DNA of 64,000 nt from CAVYUC01 sp963783085 (GTDB taxonomy: Bacteria > Bacteroidota > Bacteroidia > Bacteroidales > Prolixibacteraceae), in the NCBI GenBank assembly GCA_963783085.1, contig CAWAMJ010000010.1, positions 248,001 through 312,000 on the forward strand, written 5' to 3'. A program made the position numbers and the translations under genes. The notes under the pieces were generated by a model. That model was given only the letters and a program-made list of their open reading frames with translations. It made no database searches and was not told where the DNA came from. Positions 26,401-34,795 of the stretch are shown here, piece by piece (position 1 is the first letter of the stretch; the number at the start of each line of letters is the position of its first letter).

Positions 26401-27226
26401 TCGCGCCAGTGTGAGCAACGGGGAATTCACCTTCAGTTTTGTTATTCCAAAAGACATCTCCTATAATTTAGGCGCAGGAAAAATTGTTTATTACGCTCAG
26501 AACCACGAAACCGACGCGCACGGTGCATTTGATAATTTCTTTATCGGAGGCGCTTCTTCCGATGAAATTGCAGACAACGAAGGTCCGCAAATCGATTTAT
26601 ATCTTGATTCCGATGAATTTGTTTCAGGCGGACAAACCACTAAAAATCCTGTTATATTGGCCAGTTTGTCCGATGAAAACGGAATCAATACCATCGGCAC
26701 AGGAATTGGCCATGATATTACTGCCGTACTGGACGATGATTATTCCAATATATTCGTTTTGAATAACTTTTACCAGTCCAACATTGATGATTATACGGGC
26801 GGAACCATTCAGTATCCGCTTAAAAACCTGACAGCAGGAAAACATACGCTAAAGTTGAAAGTCTGGGATGTTGCCGGTAATTCAAGCGAAAAAGAAATTG
26901 AATTCGTGGTTTCGGGGAATTTCGACATTTCGGCTGTAAACAACTATCCAAATCCGGTGAGCGATTTTACTTTTTTTACATTCGAGCACAATCAGTCGGA
27001 TGCAACAATGGACGCTGTTTTTGAGATTTTCGACCAAAATGGCCGCCGTATCGATTATTTTGCGAGAGAAGTGGGATCGAATGGTACTGCATCGAATCCG
27101 GTGCGGTGGAGTTTAACTGAAAGAAACAAATCAGTCAGGAACGGAATCTATTTTTATAAAATAACGGTACAGAACACCGACGGTTTAATTGCATCAAAAT
27201 CAGGTAAGTTCGTAGTTATTCATTAA
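23486..27226 (+). CDS. porU: Type IX secretion system sortase PorU
   Basis: The 1246-residue exported protein has an N-terminal signal and a large gingipain-like C25 cysteine peptidase domain. The catalytic His is in NYVGHANELF (about residue 761) and the Cys in TATCEFSRFD (about 795). Its C terminus is a type A sorting-domain-like segment (NNYPNPVSDFTFFTFEHN onward). PorU is the outer-surface sortase that removes the CTD of secreted proteins and attaches A-LPS. The GHA context of the His differs from the commoner GHG. It is followed by porV. Confidence 0.93.
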   Translation: MRMRRYLFLLLAFLLGFTVDDVQKEFITLNWYFVDHPDGGKFENASLDNAVFPDVNSVPVFTKIYPLKSVSQSFRVVVENPVFEEITDEVNFPDAGVTDKIKVETAVLKSGSVGKLQVRIFPIVKKDGRNLRLTRFELKRIPVTAKSAKTDRHPWESSSVLKSGKWIKISTSEKGIHKITYSKLNEWGFSNPAQVNVFGSGGVSLSENPAEINYDDLPQVAVWHAKSNGENCLFFYEPGTTGWKVNFNGENFTHKLNDYSTRGYFFLTENAGQPKLAEMLPEINGQANRFISAFDDYQLYEPEQYNLLIGGSGKQWFGDKFANNSTKSFSFDLSGVVIPSEVTVKINTAGRSSSPSEMPVTINQKNLGKINFSAVNTGESDVLFADESDVTFKTAVQQEKLNVVVKYSADNSNAEAWLDFIELNYKRKLALNNQVLFFRDKNSVGGGNVLEFSIENSSAGTRVFDVTDLYNVKEVPVTVTGNVATGKAQADELHEYAAFNPGAEFPEPDFVAEVENQNLHEINTPEFLIVTHPNFLDAANALADFHRSYDGMSVEVVEAPKVYNEFSSGAKSATGIRNFIKMLYDRNEGLKYVLLFGDGSYDNKNVHPGSPAFIPTYQSAGSLNPTASFVTDDYFVLLDDNESVYSGAVDLGIGRIPASTVYQAQLVVDKVKNYYSDKALGNWRNVVCFIADDEDAGLHLIDSEKLANYINDNHSEFITDKIYFDAYMQETSSAVERYPGVTEAINKRVKDGVLILNYVGHANELFLADEQVLDVSNINSWSNYNSLPIFVTATCEFSRFDADEMSAGEYVLFNPGGGGIGLFSTTRLVYAYSNFLLSRSFYNVAFQQDENGDHYRMGDIMRLAKINTINTTNKRNFSLLADPALKLTYPKYKVITTSINQKDASTIADTIGALQKITVTGYISDHLNNKLDDFSGEIVPTVYDKAIMMKTLGNAGQPQKEFKVMENVIHKGRASVSNGEFTFSFVIPKDISYNLGAGKIVYYAQNHETDAHGAFDNFFIGGASSDEIADNEGPQIDLYLDSDEFVSGGQTTKNPVILASLSDENGINTIGTGIGHDITAVLDDDYSNIFVLNNFYQSNIDDYTGGTIQYPLKNLTAGKHTLKLKVWDVAGNSSEKEIEFVVSGNFDISAVNNYPNPVSDFTFFTFEHNQSDATMDAVFEIFDQNGRRIDYFAREVGSNGTASNPVRWSLTERNKSVRNGIYFYKITVQNTDGLIASKSGKFVVIH

Positions 27227-27282
27227 TTTATTTTGGTTCATGCACTTTTTCATTAAAACTTCCGTTCTGTTTTTTAGTTTCA

Positions 27283-27314
27283 TTGTTGCAACGGATACAA
27301 TTGTTTTATATTTG
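27283..27314 (+). promoter_or_regulatory. Bacteroidota-type promoter of porV
   Basis: TATATTTG (27307-27314) is a perfect -7 element. TTG at 27283-27285 lies 21 bases upstream, and a second TTG at 27286 gives 18. The porV ATG is 24 bases downstream. porV can therefore be expressed separately from porU. Confidence 0.65.
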
Positions 27315-27337
27315 CAACGCTAAATTTTAATTAAATT

Positions 27338-28513
27338 ATGATTCGAATAATCCGATTATTTATTGTTTTAGCGCTTATTTCAGCAGTTTCAGAAAGTGTA
27401 AAAGGACAAGCAACAACTTCAGGCGCCAACACCATTACCACCGCAGTGCCGTTTTTATCCATCACTCCCGATTCAAGGGCGGGCGGTATGGGCGACGCCG
27501 GTGTGGGTACAACACCTGATTTGAACTCGCAACACTGGAACCCTGCAAAATACGTTTTTATGGAAAGTGAAACCGGTGTAAGTTTGTCTTATTCACCGTG
27601 GTTGCGTAACCTGGTCGACGACATCAACCTGGCATACCTTGCCGGTTACAAACGCCTTGATGATATTCAGGCAATTAGCGCTTCATTGCGTTATTTTTCA
27701 TTGGGCGACGTTGTCTTTACCAGCGATTTCGGAGAATACATGGGGCAACAAAGCCCGAACGAATTTGCACTCGATTTCGGTTATTCGCGTAAGCTTTCCG
27801 AGATTTTTTCGGGCGCTGTGGCAGTGCGTTATATTCGGTCTGATTTAACCGGCGGACAATTAATAAACGGGGTTGAATCGCATGCAGGAAATACCTATGC
27901 TGCCGATGTGGCTTTTTATATATACAATGAATTCAGGGCCAACCGAAAAGACAATATTTTTTCAGCCGGTATAAATATTCAGAACATCGGCGCCAAAATC
28001 TCTTATACTGATGGCGCAGTTAAGGATTTTATTCCGACAAACCTGATGCTGGGCGCAGCCTGGACTACTGAAATGGATCAGTACAACTCCATTACTTTTG
28101 CCGTAGAAGCCAATAAATTACTTGTACCGACTCCGCCAAAAGATACCATCGGTTTCGAAGAAGGCGAAGTCATCTATCCGGGTGGAATCAATTCCGATAA
28201 ATCAGTAATTGCAGGTATTTTTTCTTCGTTTACCGATGCTCCGGGCGGCTTGTCGGAAGAGTTGCAGGAAATTAACCTTTCTGCAGGTATTGAATACTGG
28301 TACAACAAGCAGTTTGCTTTGCGCGCCGGTTATTTTTACGAACATGAAAACAAAGGGAACCGGAAGTTTTTAACGGCCGGCGCCGGTTTACGGCTAAATG
28401 TTTTCGCCCTCGATTTCTCGTACCTGTTGCCAACACAACGTAACCATCCGCTGGAAAACACGCTGCGATTTACGCTTTCGTTCGATGTAGATGCATTCTC
28501 TGATCAACGCTGA
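27338..28513 (+). CDS. porV: Type IX secretion outer membrane protein PorV
   Basis: The 391-residue protein has a signal peptide (cleavage near VKGQA) and a FadL-like beta-barrel. The family block FLSITPDSRAGGMGDAG near residue 45 is diagnostic for PorV/LptO, and the C terminus ends with alternating barrel strands. PorV shuttles folded cargo from the SprA translocon to the PorU sortase. Its stop codon overlaps the ispF start by one base. Confidence 0.94.
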   Translation: MIRIIRLFIVLALISAVSESVKGQATTSGANTITTAVPFLSITPDSRAGGMGDAGVGTTPDLNSQHWNPAKYVFMESETGVSLSYSPWLRNLVDDINLAYLAGYKRLDDIQAISASLRYFSLGDVVFTSDFGEYMGQQSPNEFALDFGYSRKLSEIFSGAVAVRYIRSDLTGGQLINGVESHAGNTYAADVAFYIYNEFRANRKDNIFSAGINIQNIGAKISYTDGAVKDFIPTNLMLGAAWTTEMDQYNSITFAVEANKLLVPTPPKDTIGFEEGEVIYPGGINSDKSVIAGIFSSFTDAPGGLSEELQEINLSAGIEYWYNKQFALRAGYFYEHENKGNRKFLTAGAGLRLNVFALDFSYLLPTQRNHPLENTLRFTLSFDVDAFSDQR

Positions 28514-29004
28514 TGGATTTTAGAATCGGACAAGGATATGATGTGCACCAATTGGCAGCCGGAGAATCGTTATGGCTGGGAGGTGTTCTGGTTCCGCATT
28601 CGAAAGGCACCGTGGCCCATTCCGATGGCGACGTGCTAATTCATGCCATTTGCGATGCCATGCTCGGCGCTTTAAGCTTGGGCGACATCGGCGTTCATTT
28701 TCCCGATACATCTGAAAAATATAAAAACATCGACAGTAAAATCCTGCTTCAAAATACCATCGGTTTAATTCGGCAAAAAGGATTTGAAATCGTGAATATC
28801 GATTCAACCATTTCAGCACAAAAGCCAAAATTGAAACCTTTTATTGCTAAAATGAAGGAAACGATGGGCGAAGTACTGCAGATGGATGCGGGCCGGATTT
28901 CTGTAAAAGCCACCACAACGGAAAAACTCGGATTTGAAGGCAGGGAAGAAGGAATTTCTGCGCTCGCCGTTGTTTTGTTGAGAAAATCTGAATATGGAGA
29001 ATAA
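28513..29004 (+). CDS. ispF: 2-C-methyl-D-erythritol 2,4-cyclodiphosphate synthase
   Basis: This 163-residue protein carries IspF signatures: GQGYDVHQL (metal-binding Asp and His), GGVLVPHSKGTVAHSDGDVLIHA (second metal His) and SVKATTTEKLGFEGREEGI at the C terminus. It acts in the cytoplasmic MEP pathway to isoprenoids. It starts on the last base of the porV stop codon, so translation may be coupled. Confidence 0.94.
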   Translation: MDFRIGQGYDVHQLAAGESLWLGGVLVPHSKGTVAHSDGDVLIHAICDAMLGALSLGDIGVHFPDTSEKYKNIDSKILLQNTIGLIRQKGFEIVNIDSTISAQKPKLKPFIAKMKETMGEVLQMDAGRISVKATTTEKLGFEGREEGISALAVVLLRKSEYGE

Positions 29005-29359
29005 AAAAACACTGGTTATTGGTGCGAGTACCAATCCATCGCGATATTCACACTTAGCCATCCGTCAGTTGAGGGCGCATAAGCACGATGTTGTTGGTTT
29101 GGCAAAACGCAGCGGCGTGGTTGCCGATGTTAAAATTCAAACGGAATTTCCAAAAGAAAATGATATTCATACGGTTACATTATACGTGGGCGCGAAACAC
29201 CAGCCGGAATATTACGATAAAATTATCGGGTTAAAACCACGCAGGGTTATTTTTAATCCCGGAACGGAAAACAATGAATTTTACAGCCGTCTCAATTCTG
29301 CCGGAATTAAATCGATAGAAGCCTGTACGTTGGTGATGCTGAATACCGGACAATATTAA
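28994..29359 (+). CDS. CoA-binding domain protein (YccU-like)
   Basis: The 121-residue protein is a small Rossmann-fold CoA-binding protein. It starts KKTLVIGASTNPSRYSHLAI, a family N terminus, and contains IFNPGTEN near residue 90. Proteins of this type bind CoA in the cytoplasm but have no assigned reaction. It overlaps ispF by 11 bases, so it belongs to the porV-ispF transcript. Confidence 0.85.
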   Translation: MENKKTLVIGASTNPSRYSHLAIRQLRAHKHDVVGLAKRSGVVADVKIQTEFPKENDIHTVTLYVGAKHQPEYYDKIIGLKPRRVIFNPGTENNEFYSRLNSAGIKSIEACTLVMLNTGQY

Positions 29360-29368
29360 GAATCCGAA

Positions 29369-29704
29369 ATGTTTACCGAAATTCGCTCATACGAAGAATT
29401 CTTAAAACTGAAAGCGGAGGAAACCGCTGTTCTGGGGTATTTTTCAACCGAAAAGTGCAACGTTTGTAAAGTGCTGAAACCTAAGGTAGCGGAGCTTATC
29501 GATCAGGAATTTCCGAAAATGAAACTGGTTTTTGTTGATGCGGAAAAAGTTCCGGAAGCGGCTGCGCAAAACCGGGTTTTCACCTCGCCAACAATTCTTG
29601 TATTTTTCGATGGCCGGGAAACCATTCGGAAGAGCCGCAGCATTGGAATAGACGAATTGCGGCGTGAAATTTCACGGCCATACTCATTAATTTTTTCTGA
29701 ATAA
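29369..29704 (+). CDS. Thioredoxin-like protein
   Basis: This 111-residue protein has a thioredoxin fold with a CNVCK active site (about residues 29-33) and a cis-Pro block FTSPTILVFF near 70. The CxxC motif suggests redox activity, but its partner is not known. It starts nine bases after the CoA-binding gene and is the last gene of that run. No signal peptide is present. Confidence 0.85.
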   Translation: MFTEIRSYEEFLKLKAEETAVLGYFSTEKCNVCKVLKPKVAELIDQEFPKMKLVFVDAEKVPEAAAQNRVFTSPTILVFFDGRETIRKSRSIGIDELRREISRPYSLIFSE

Positions 29705-29858
29705 TCCCACTTTTATATTTTGACGATTCGTTTCTTTAATCGGTTTTTATCTTTTGAAAATGGAGACACAACGGTAAATTATTGGCTTTCCCCGAAATTT
29801 ATGCGGAAATCTTATTCTTTTTGTAAATTTTTGTGCACATTCAAAACAAAAAGTAATT

Positions 29859-30437
29859 ATGAAGAGAATTGTATGGGTTTTACTTCTGGCCGTTTCAGGA
29901 ATGTTTCTTTCCGGTTGTGGCTACAATAAAATGGTAGATCTCGAAGAACAGGTAGCATCGCAGTGGTCGCAGGTTGAAAATGTTTACCAGCGCCGTGCCG
30001 ATTTAATTCCCAATCTGGTAAATACCGTAAAAGGGTATGCCGAACACGAACAGGAAACGCTTACCAATGTAATTGAAGCACGATCAAAGGCGACTTCGGT
30101 AAATGTGAATCCCGAAAATTTAAATGAACAGTCGCTGGAACAGTTTAACCAGGCGCAGCAAGGTTTATCGTCTGCACTAAGCCGGCTGATGGTGGTGGTT
30201 GAGCGATATCCCGATTTAAAAGCAAACCAGAATTTCAGGGATTTACAGGCACAACTCGAAGGCACTGAAAATCGCATAGCCGTAGAACGGAGGAAATTCA
30301 ATCAGGCTGCACAGCAATACAATGCTTATATCCGAAAGTTTCCCCAGGTTATTTATTCGGGTTGGTTTGGTTTTGAGAAAAAAGATTATTTTGAGTCGCA
30401 GCAGGGAGCAGAAAAAGCGCCTGAAGTTCAATTTTAG
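29859..30437 (+). CDS. lemA: LemA family lipoprotein
   Basis: The 192-residue protein begins with a lipoprotein-like N terminus (GMFLSGCGYNKM) and the LemA core: VDLEEQVASQWSQVENVYQRR, then DLIPNLVNTVKGYAEHE. It is alpha-helical, with many coiled-coil-like segments. LemA proteins are envelope proteins of uncertain role that often neighbour TPM-domain genes, as here. The first TPM gene starts 12 bases after the stop. Confidence 0.92.
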   Translation: MKRIVWVLLLAVSGMFLSGCGYNKMVDLEEQVASQWSQVENVYQRRADLIPNLVNTVKGYAEHEQETLTNVIEARSKATSVNVNPENLNEQSLEQFNQAQQGLSSALSRLMVVVERYPDLKANQNFRDLQAQLEGTENRIAVERRKFNQAAQQYNAYIRKFPQVIYSGWFGFEKKDYFESQQGAEKAPEVQF

Positions 30438-30449
30438 TGAAAGGAAAGT

Positions 30450-30896
30450 ATGGATGTTAAAACCTATTTAAACGACGAGCAAAAGCTGCAAATTGAAAAT
30501 GCAGTGCGGGTGGCCGAACAAAACACTTCGGGCGAAATCCGGGTGCATATCGAAAAACACTGCAAAGGAGATGTTCTCGACCGGGCTGCTTATATTTTTG
30601 AAAAGCTCGAAATGCACAAAACAAAGCTGCGCAACGGCGTTCTGTTTTACGTTGCTTTTGAAGACAGAAAATTCGCCATACTCGGCGATGCCGGAATTAA
30701 TCAAAAAGTACCGTCCGATTTTTGGGATGAGATTAAGGAAGAAGTGATGGCCAGTTTTAAGGAAGGCATGTATGCGGCAGGTCTTTCCGCTGGAATTGTT
30801 AAAGCAGGGCAGCAATTAAAAGAACATTTTCCGTATCAAAAAGATGATATAAATGAACTTTCAGACGAAATTTCGTTTGGAGATGAAAAGGAGTAA
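30450..30896 (+). CDS. TPM domain protein (short, no signal peptide)
   Basis: The 148-residue protein has a TPM (TLP18.3/Psb32/MOLO-1) domain. Visible blocks are AEQNTSGEIRVHIEKHCKGD near the N terminus, RNGVLFYVAFEDRKFAILGD and the conserved Asp-Ala-Gly-Ile segment. It has no signal peptide or membrane segment. It lies between lemA and a longer TPM gene and is almost certainly cotranscribed with both. Function is unknown. Confidence 0.88.
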   Translation: MDVKTYLNDEQKLQIENAVRVAEQNTSGEIRVHIEKHCKGDVLDRAAYIFEKLEMHKTKLRNGVLFYVAFEDRKFAILGDAGINQKVPSDFWDEIKEEVMASFKEGMYAAGLSAGIVKAGQQLKEHFPYQKDDINELSDEISFGDEKE

Positions 30897-30898
30897 CG

Positions 30899-31684
30899 AT
30901 GAGAAAGTTAATCATATTTTTAGCAATTATTTTTGGTGCATTAACAGCACAGGCCGAAATACCGGAACGTCCGCGTCCGCCGGTACTGGTGAATGATTTC
31001 GCCAATGTTTTGGAGCGCAATGATCAACGCCGGCTCGAAGCACAACTGGAACAATTTGCCCGCGAAACTTCCACGCAGATTGTTGTGGCAATTATAAGCG
31101 ATTTGGAAGGCAACGACCCGGGTGATTATGCATTTCGGCTGGGTGAGAAATGGGGAGTGGGCCAGAAAGGAAAAGACAATGGATTGGTTGTGCTTGTAAA
31201 ACCAAAAACCCGCGCCGAAAACGGACAGGTTTTTATCGCCACCGGTTACGGGCTCGAAGGTGTTTTGCCGGATGCCGTGGTGAACAGCACCATTGTAGAG
31301 AATGAAATGATTCCGTATTTTAAGAAGAATGATTACTACAAAGGTCTGGAAAGCGGCCTCACGGTAATTATGAGCATAACCCGCGGCGAATATACAGCAG
31401 AATATTACCAGCAAAATTATTCGCAGAAAAAAGGAGGTATTTTTCCGTTTCTTTTCTTTTTCTTTCTGTTTTTTGTAATTCTGCCGATCATTCGGGGAAG
31501 GCGGCGCCGGTTTTATTCACCGGGAAAAAGTTTGCCGTTTTGGATTGCTTTGGGAATGATGTCGGGCAGCCGCTCGCATGGTGGATCGTTTGGTAATTTT
31601 TCGTCGGGGGGTGGAAATTTTGGCGGATTCGGAGGTTTTGGCGGCGGCAGCTTTGGGGGCGGAGGCGCAGGTGGAAGCTGGTAA
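30899..31684 (+). CDS. TPM domain membrane protein with Gly-rich tail
   Basis: The 261-residue protein has a signal peptide (cleavage near TAQAE). A TPM domain (about residues 30-170, with FANVLERNDQRRLEAQLE and VFIATGYGLEGVLPDA) is followed by a membrane segment near 175-195 and a Gly/Phe/Ser-rich C-terminal tail of about 45 residues. A purine-rich AAGGAG sits ten bases before the ATG. It is the third gene of the lemA group. The tail may pack against the envelope; its role is not known. Confidence 0.88.
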   Translation: MRKLIIFLAIIFGALTAQAEIPERPRPPVLVNDFANVLERNDQRRLEAQLEQFARETSTQIVVAIISDLEGNDPGDYAFRLGEKWGVGQKGKDNGLVVLVKPKTRAENGQVFIATGYGLEGVLPDAVVNSTIVENEMIPYFKKNDYYKGLESGLTVIMSITRGEYTAEYYQQNYSQKKGGIFPFLFFFFLFFVILPIIRGRRRRFYSPGKSLPFWIALGMMSGSRSHGGSFGNFSSGGGNFGGFGGFGGGSFGGGGAGGSW

Positions 31685-31709
31685 TTACTCAGAAAAAATT
31701 TTCCGGCTT

Positions 31710-31758
31710 GTAAAAAGATAAAGCTGATCAAACAAACTGATCGGCTTTATCTTTTTAC
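31710..31758. terminator. Bidirectional terminator
   Basis: GTAAAAAGATAAAGC and its complement GCTTTATCTTTTTAC flank a short loop. T-rich ends on both strands make it suitable for the lemA-TPM transcript on the plus strand and the DUF3078 transcript on the minus strand, which converge here. Confidence 0.8.
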
Positions 31759-31763
31759 AGCGG

Positions 31764-32645
31764 CTAAAACTTGTAGCTCAAACCAACTCCCAGCAATTGT
31801 TTAAGTTGAATCCTTCTCCCGGTATGGCCTTCATCATCCAGTGGAATTAATATATCATGGTCGTAAATGAGGTTTGTGATAAAATTGGCCGACAAATAGT
31901 CATTGATTTTCATGTTCACTGTTGTATCCCAGATAACATCAACATTTTGCGGATTATTCAGGTAATTTGAGAAAAGTGTTAAAGCCGTATTTAAATCCAC
32001 ATTTTTTACCACCGGAGTTTTTAATTCACTTTTTAAAATTGCACCAAGTTCTGCCCGGGCTTTATTGCCGGGTTCAACACCGAAAGCGCCTTCTGCCGAA
32101 AGTTCTTCGTCGGTTACAAACGTAAATTTGCCCGATACCGGAGCCAGAAATAGTGAAAAATGTTCCGAAGGTTTATAATCGATGCCGGTTGCCAAAGTTA
32201 AATAAGCCGGCGCCATCCATCCCGAAATTTTGTCTTCCGTATTCGGATAATTATAACCGTTGGCAAATTGTGTGGTGAAATTCAGAAAAGAAGAGTACAG
32301 CAGGTGCTCGTTACTTTTACTTTCAACTCCCAGCTTGGTATTTAGTTCCAGCTTGTCTTCTGTTTTTACGGCTTCGTTTTCTTCTTCCTTCAACAATCCA
32401 TATCCTGTTTTTAGGTAGTTTTCCCAACTTATCCGCTCTTTGTTGTAATTGGCGTTAAAGTCAAAATGACCCACTCCGGAAATCGAATTTTTACCACCGG
32501 CAACCCAGTTGGAAAAGGTTACCTGGGCGAAGTTAAGCGATGCCTGCCCCGAAATTTTCCAGAATTTGACGGAATCGGCTGGTTGCTGGGCAAATATAAG
32601 GTGGGCCCAAAACACCAGAAGTAAAGAAAAGTTAAGTTTTTTCAT
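31764..32645 (-). CDS. DUF3078 outer-membrane-type protein
   Basis: The 293-residue protein has a signal peptide (cleavage near FAQQP) and ends in a beta-strand-type YKF, as expected for an outer membrane barrel. The family pattern SVKFWKISGQASLNFAQVTFSNWVAGG matches DUF3078, a group of uncharacterised Bacteroidota proteins. No binding or catalytic motif is apparent. It is transcribed alone. Confidence 0.85.
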   Translation of the reverse strand: MKKLNFSLLLVFWAHLIFAQQPADSVKFWKISGQASLNFAQVTFSNWVAGGKNSISGVGHFDFNANYNKERISWENYLKTGYGLLKEEENEAVKTEDKLELNTKLGVESKSNEHLLYSSFLNFTTQFANGYNYPNTEDKISGWMAPAYLTLATGIDYKPSEHFSLFLAPVSGKFTFVTDEELSAEGAFGVEPGNKARAELGAILKSELKTPVVKNVDLNTALTLFSNYLNNPQNVDVIWDTTVNMKINDYLSANFITNLIYDHDILIPLDDEGHTGRRIQLKQLLGVGLSYKF

Positions 32646-32794
32646 CTTGTTAAGTTTTTATTTTTAAGGATCGGGAATGAATTCGCGGTGATTTCATAAT
32701 TTCAGTGGGACCATTGGCTTATGACTCATTTTTCCGGCTTAAATTTTATCGTAAATGGTTTTTTTGTTTAACCTGTTTATTGCAATTTTTAACA

Positions 32795-32828
32795 AAAACG
32801 AAAAAGCACCGCAAAAGTTGCAGTGCTT
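32795..32828 (-). terminator. Terminator of the zinc-ribbon gene
   Basis: On the minus strand AAGCAC-tGCAA and TTGC-gGTGCTT form an interrupted stem (32805-32827), followed by TTTTTCGTTTTT. It lies about 25 bases past the stop codon. Confidence 0.7.
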
Positions 32829-32853
32829 ATCTTAATATTATTTTAAATCCTTG

Positions 32854-33621
32854 TTATTCTGCTTCAACCGCATTGATATTCTGGTCGACCAAAATCCGGC
32901 CGCAGTATTCGCAAACAATAATTTTTTTGTGGCTGGCAATGTCCATTTGCCGTTGCGGCGGAATTTTATTGAAACAGCCTCCGCAGGCATCGCGCTGGAT
33001 GGTCACCACAGCCAGTCCGTTCCGTGCATTTTTCCTGATTCGTTTAAATGCAGTTAATAAACGAGGTTCAATAAACGTTTCAATTTTTTCTGATTTGGAT
33101 TTCAGCTTTTCTTCTTCAATTTTTGTTTCTTCGGTAATTTCCGACAATTCATTGTTTTTACGATCCAAATCCTCTTCGCGTTCATTCAAAAGAACTTTCG
33201 AATTTTCCAGGATTTCCTTTTTCTCATTCATTTCGGCAGTGAATTCCTTAATCCTTTTTTCTGCCAGTTGAATTTCCAGGTTCTGGAATTCTATTTCTTT
33301 TGAAAGCGAATCGAACTCGCGATTGTTGCGAACATTGTTTTGTTGCTCGGTATATTTTGCAATCAATGCCTGCGAATCTTTTATGGAAACTTTTTTGTTG
33401 TTGATTGCCGTTTCAAGATTTTTAATTTCGTCATCGAGATTAACCAAACGGGTCCTCAAACCGGTGATTTCATCTTCCAGGTCCTGCACTTCGAGCGGCA
33501 GTTCGCCCCGGAGCGTTTTTATTTTATCAATCTCCGAAATCACTGTCTGCAATTCGTGCAATGCCCGCAGTTTTTCTTCAATGGAAATGTTGTCGTCTTG
33601 CCTTGGATATGTTGCATTCAT
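32854..33621 (-). CDS. Coiled-coil protein with C4-type zinc ribbon
   Basis: With the ATG at 33621 the protein has 255 residues, begins MNATYPRQDDN and is largely coiled coil. A TTG at 33645 also opens the frame but is less likely. The C-terminal zinc ribbon uses CGGC and CEYC pairs. Such proteins lie beside Nif3-like genes in many bacteria, as here (35 bases apart). Some relatives help substrate or RNA handling; the function of this member is unknown. Confidence 0.88.
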   Translation of the reverse strand: MNATYPRQDDNISIEEKLRALHELQTVISEIDKIKTLRGELPLEVQDLEDEITGLRTRLVNLDDEIKNLETAINNKKVSIKDSQALIAKYTEQQNNVRNNREFDSLSKEIEFQNLEIQLAEKRIKEFTAEMNEKKEILENSKVLLNEREEDLDRKNNELSEITEETKIEEEKLKSKSEKIETFIEPRLLTAFKRIRKNARNGLAVVTIQRDACGGCFNKIPPQRQMDIASHKKIIVCEYCGRILVDQNINAVEAE

Positions 33622-33655
33622 CGTTAATACTGTATTAAATTTCAAATTAATATGT

Positions 33656-34753
33656 TCAGAAATAAAAAACCGGGTTGGAGTTCACCTCCGAAAAACGGAC
33701 TGCAAATTTAGGGAATTTTTTCGTAAGTAACTCATAAAAAAGTTCTTTAGTAAACTGTTCGCTTTCGAAGTGGCCAATATCCGCAATTACAATTTTATTT
33801 TCGGCATCAAAGAACTGGTGGTACTTAAAATCACCCGACACAAAAAAATCGGCTCCTGCCGAAATGGCGCGGTTTAGTAGAAACGATCCGGCGCCGCCAC
33901 AAACGGCCACTTTGCCAACAACAACGCCTTTTAGTTTTGTATGCCGGATACAACCCGTATTAAACGTTTGTTTTAGCTTTCCCAAAAATTCAGTTTCTGA
34001 AACTGGTTCCGGAAGCGTGCCGATCATGCCCACTCCCACTTTTTCGAATGTATTTTCGAGCGGATTAATATCATATGCAACTTCTTCATACGGATGCGAT
34101 TCCAGTAAAGTCTGAATAATTTTTTGCTGTAAGTAACCCGGGAAAACGGTTTCGAACCTGACTTCTTTTTCGTAGTGAATCTTGTTTTTTTCTCCGACAA
34201 ATGGATTGGTTTCTTCGTTTCCGCGAAAACTCCCGGTCCCTTCCATTTGATACCCGCAATAATCGTAATTTCCGATGTGACCGGCGCCCGCAGAAAAAAC
34301 CGCATTTTTAACTTCTTCAGCATTTTCTGTGGGAATAAAAGTAACCAGCTTTTTTAGTTGTCCGGCGGCAGGTTGCAAAATTTTACAGTTTTGCAGGCCC
34401 AGCTTTTCGCAGATTTTAGCATTTACGCCATGGCTTACGCTGTCAAGGTTAGTATGTGCAGCGTAAATGGCAATGTTATTTTTTATGGCTTTTAATAAAG
34501 CACGCTCAACGAAATTTTTGCCGGTTATTTTTTTCAAACCCGAAAAAATCAGCGGGTGGTGGGAAACAATAAGGTTGGTTTTGTTTCGAACCGCTTCCTC
34601 CACCACTTCTTCGGTTACATCCAGCGTAACCATGGCCGCAGTAATTTCATCCTCTAAATCGCCGGTAATTAAACCGGCATTATCGTATGATTCCTGCAAG
34701 CTAAGCGGTGCGGTTGTTTCGAGAAAGTTCGTTATTTCTTTCAGTTTCAGCAA
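33656..34753 (-). CDS. Nif3-like dinuclear metal centre protein
   Basis: The 365-residue protein is a GTP cyclohydrolase I type 2/NIF3-like hexamer. The metal-binding His pair is in LIVSHHPLIF near residue 65, and HTNLD lies near 97. GAGHIGNYDYCGYQ begins the inserted PII-like domain, and DIGHFESEQF near the C terminus supplies a further metal-binding His and Glu. The likely start is a TTG at 34753; upstream in-frame codons run to a stop with no ATG. The reaction is not established. Confidence 0.87.
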   Translation of the reverse strand: MLKLKEITNFLETTAPLSLQESYDNAGLITGDLEDEITAAMVTLDVTEEVVEEAVRNKTNLIVSHHPLIFSGLKKITGKNFVERALLKAIKNNIAIYAAHTNLDSVSHGVNAKICEKLGLQNCKILQPAAGQLKKLVTFIPTENAEEVKNAVFSAGAGHIGNYDYCGYQMEGTGSFRGNEETNPFVGEKNKIHYEKEVRFETVFPGYLQQKIIQTLLESHPYEEVAYDINPLENTFEKVGVGMIGTLPEPVSETEFLGKLKQTFNTGCIRHTKLKGVVVGKVAVCGGAGSFLLNRAISAGADFFVSGDFKYHQFFDAENKIVIADIGHFESEQFTKELFYELLTKKFPKFAVRFSEVNSNPVFYF

Positions 34754-34795
34754 ATTCGTTTTTTTTAATTTCAGTAATTGAAAACAGGTAGCTTT

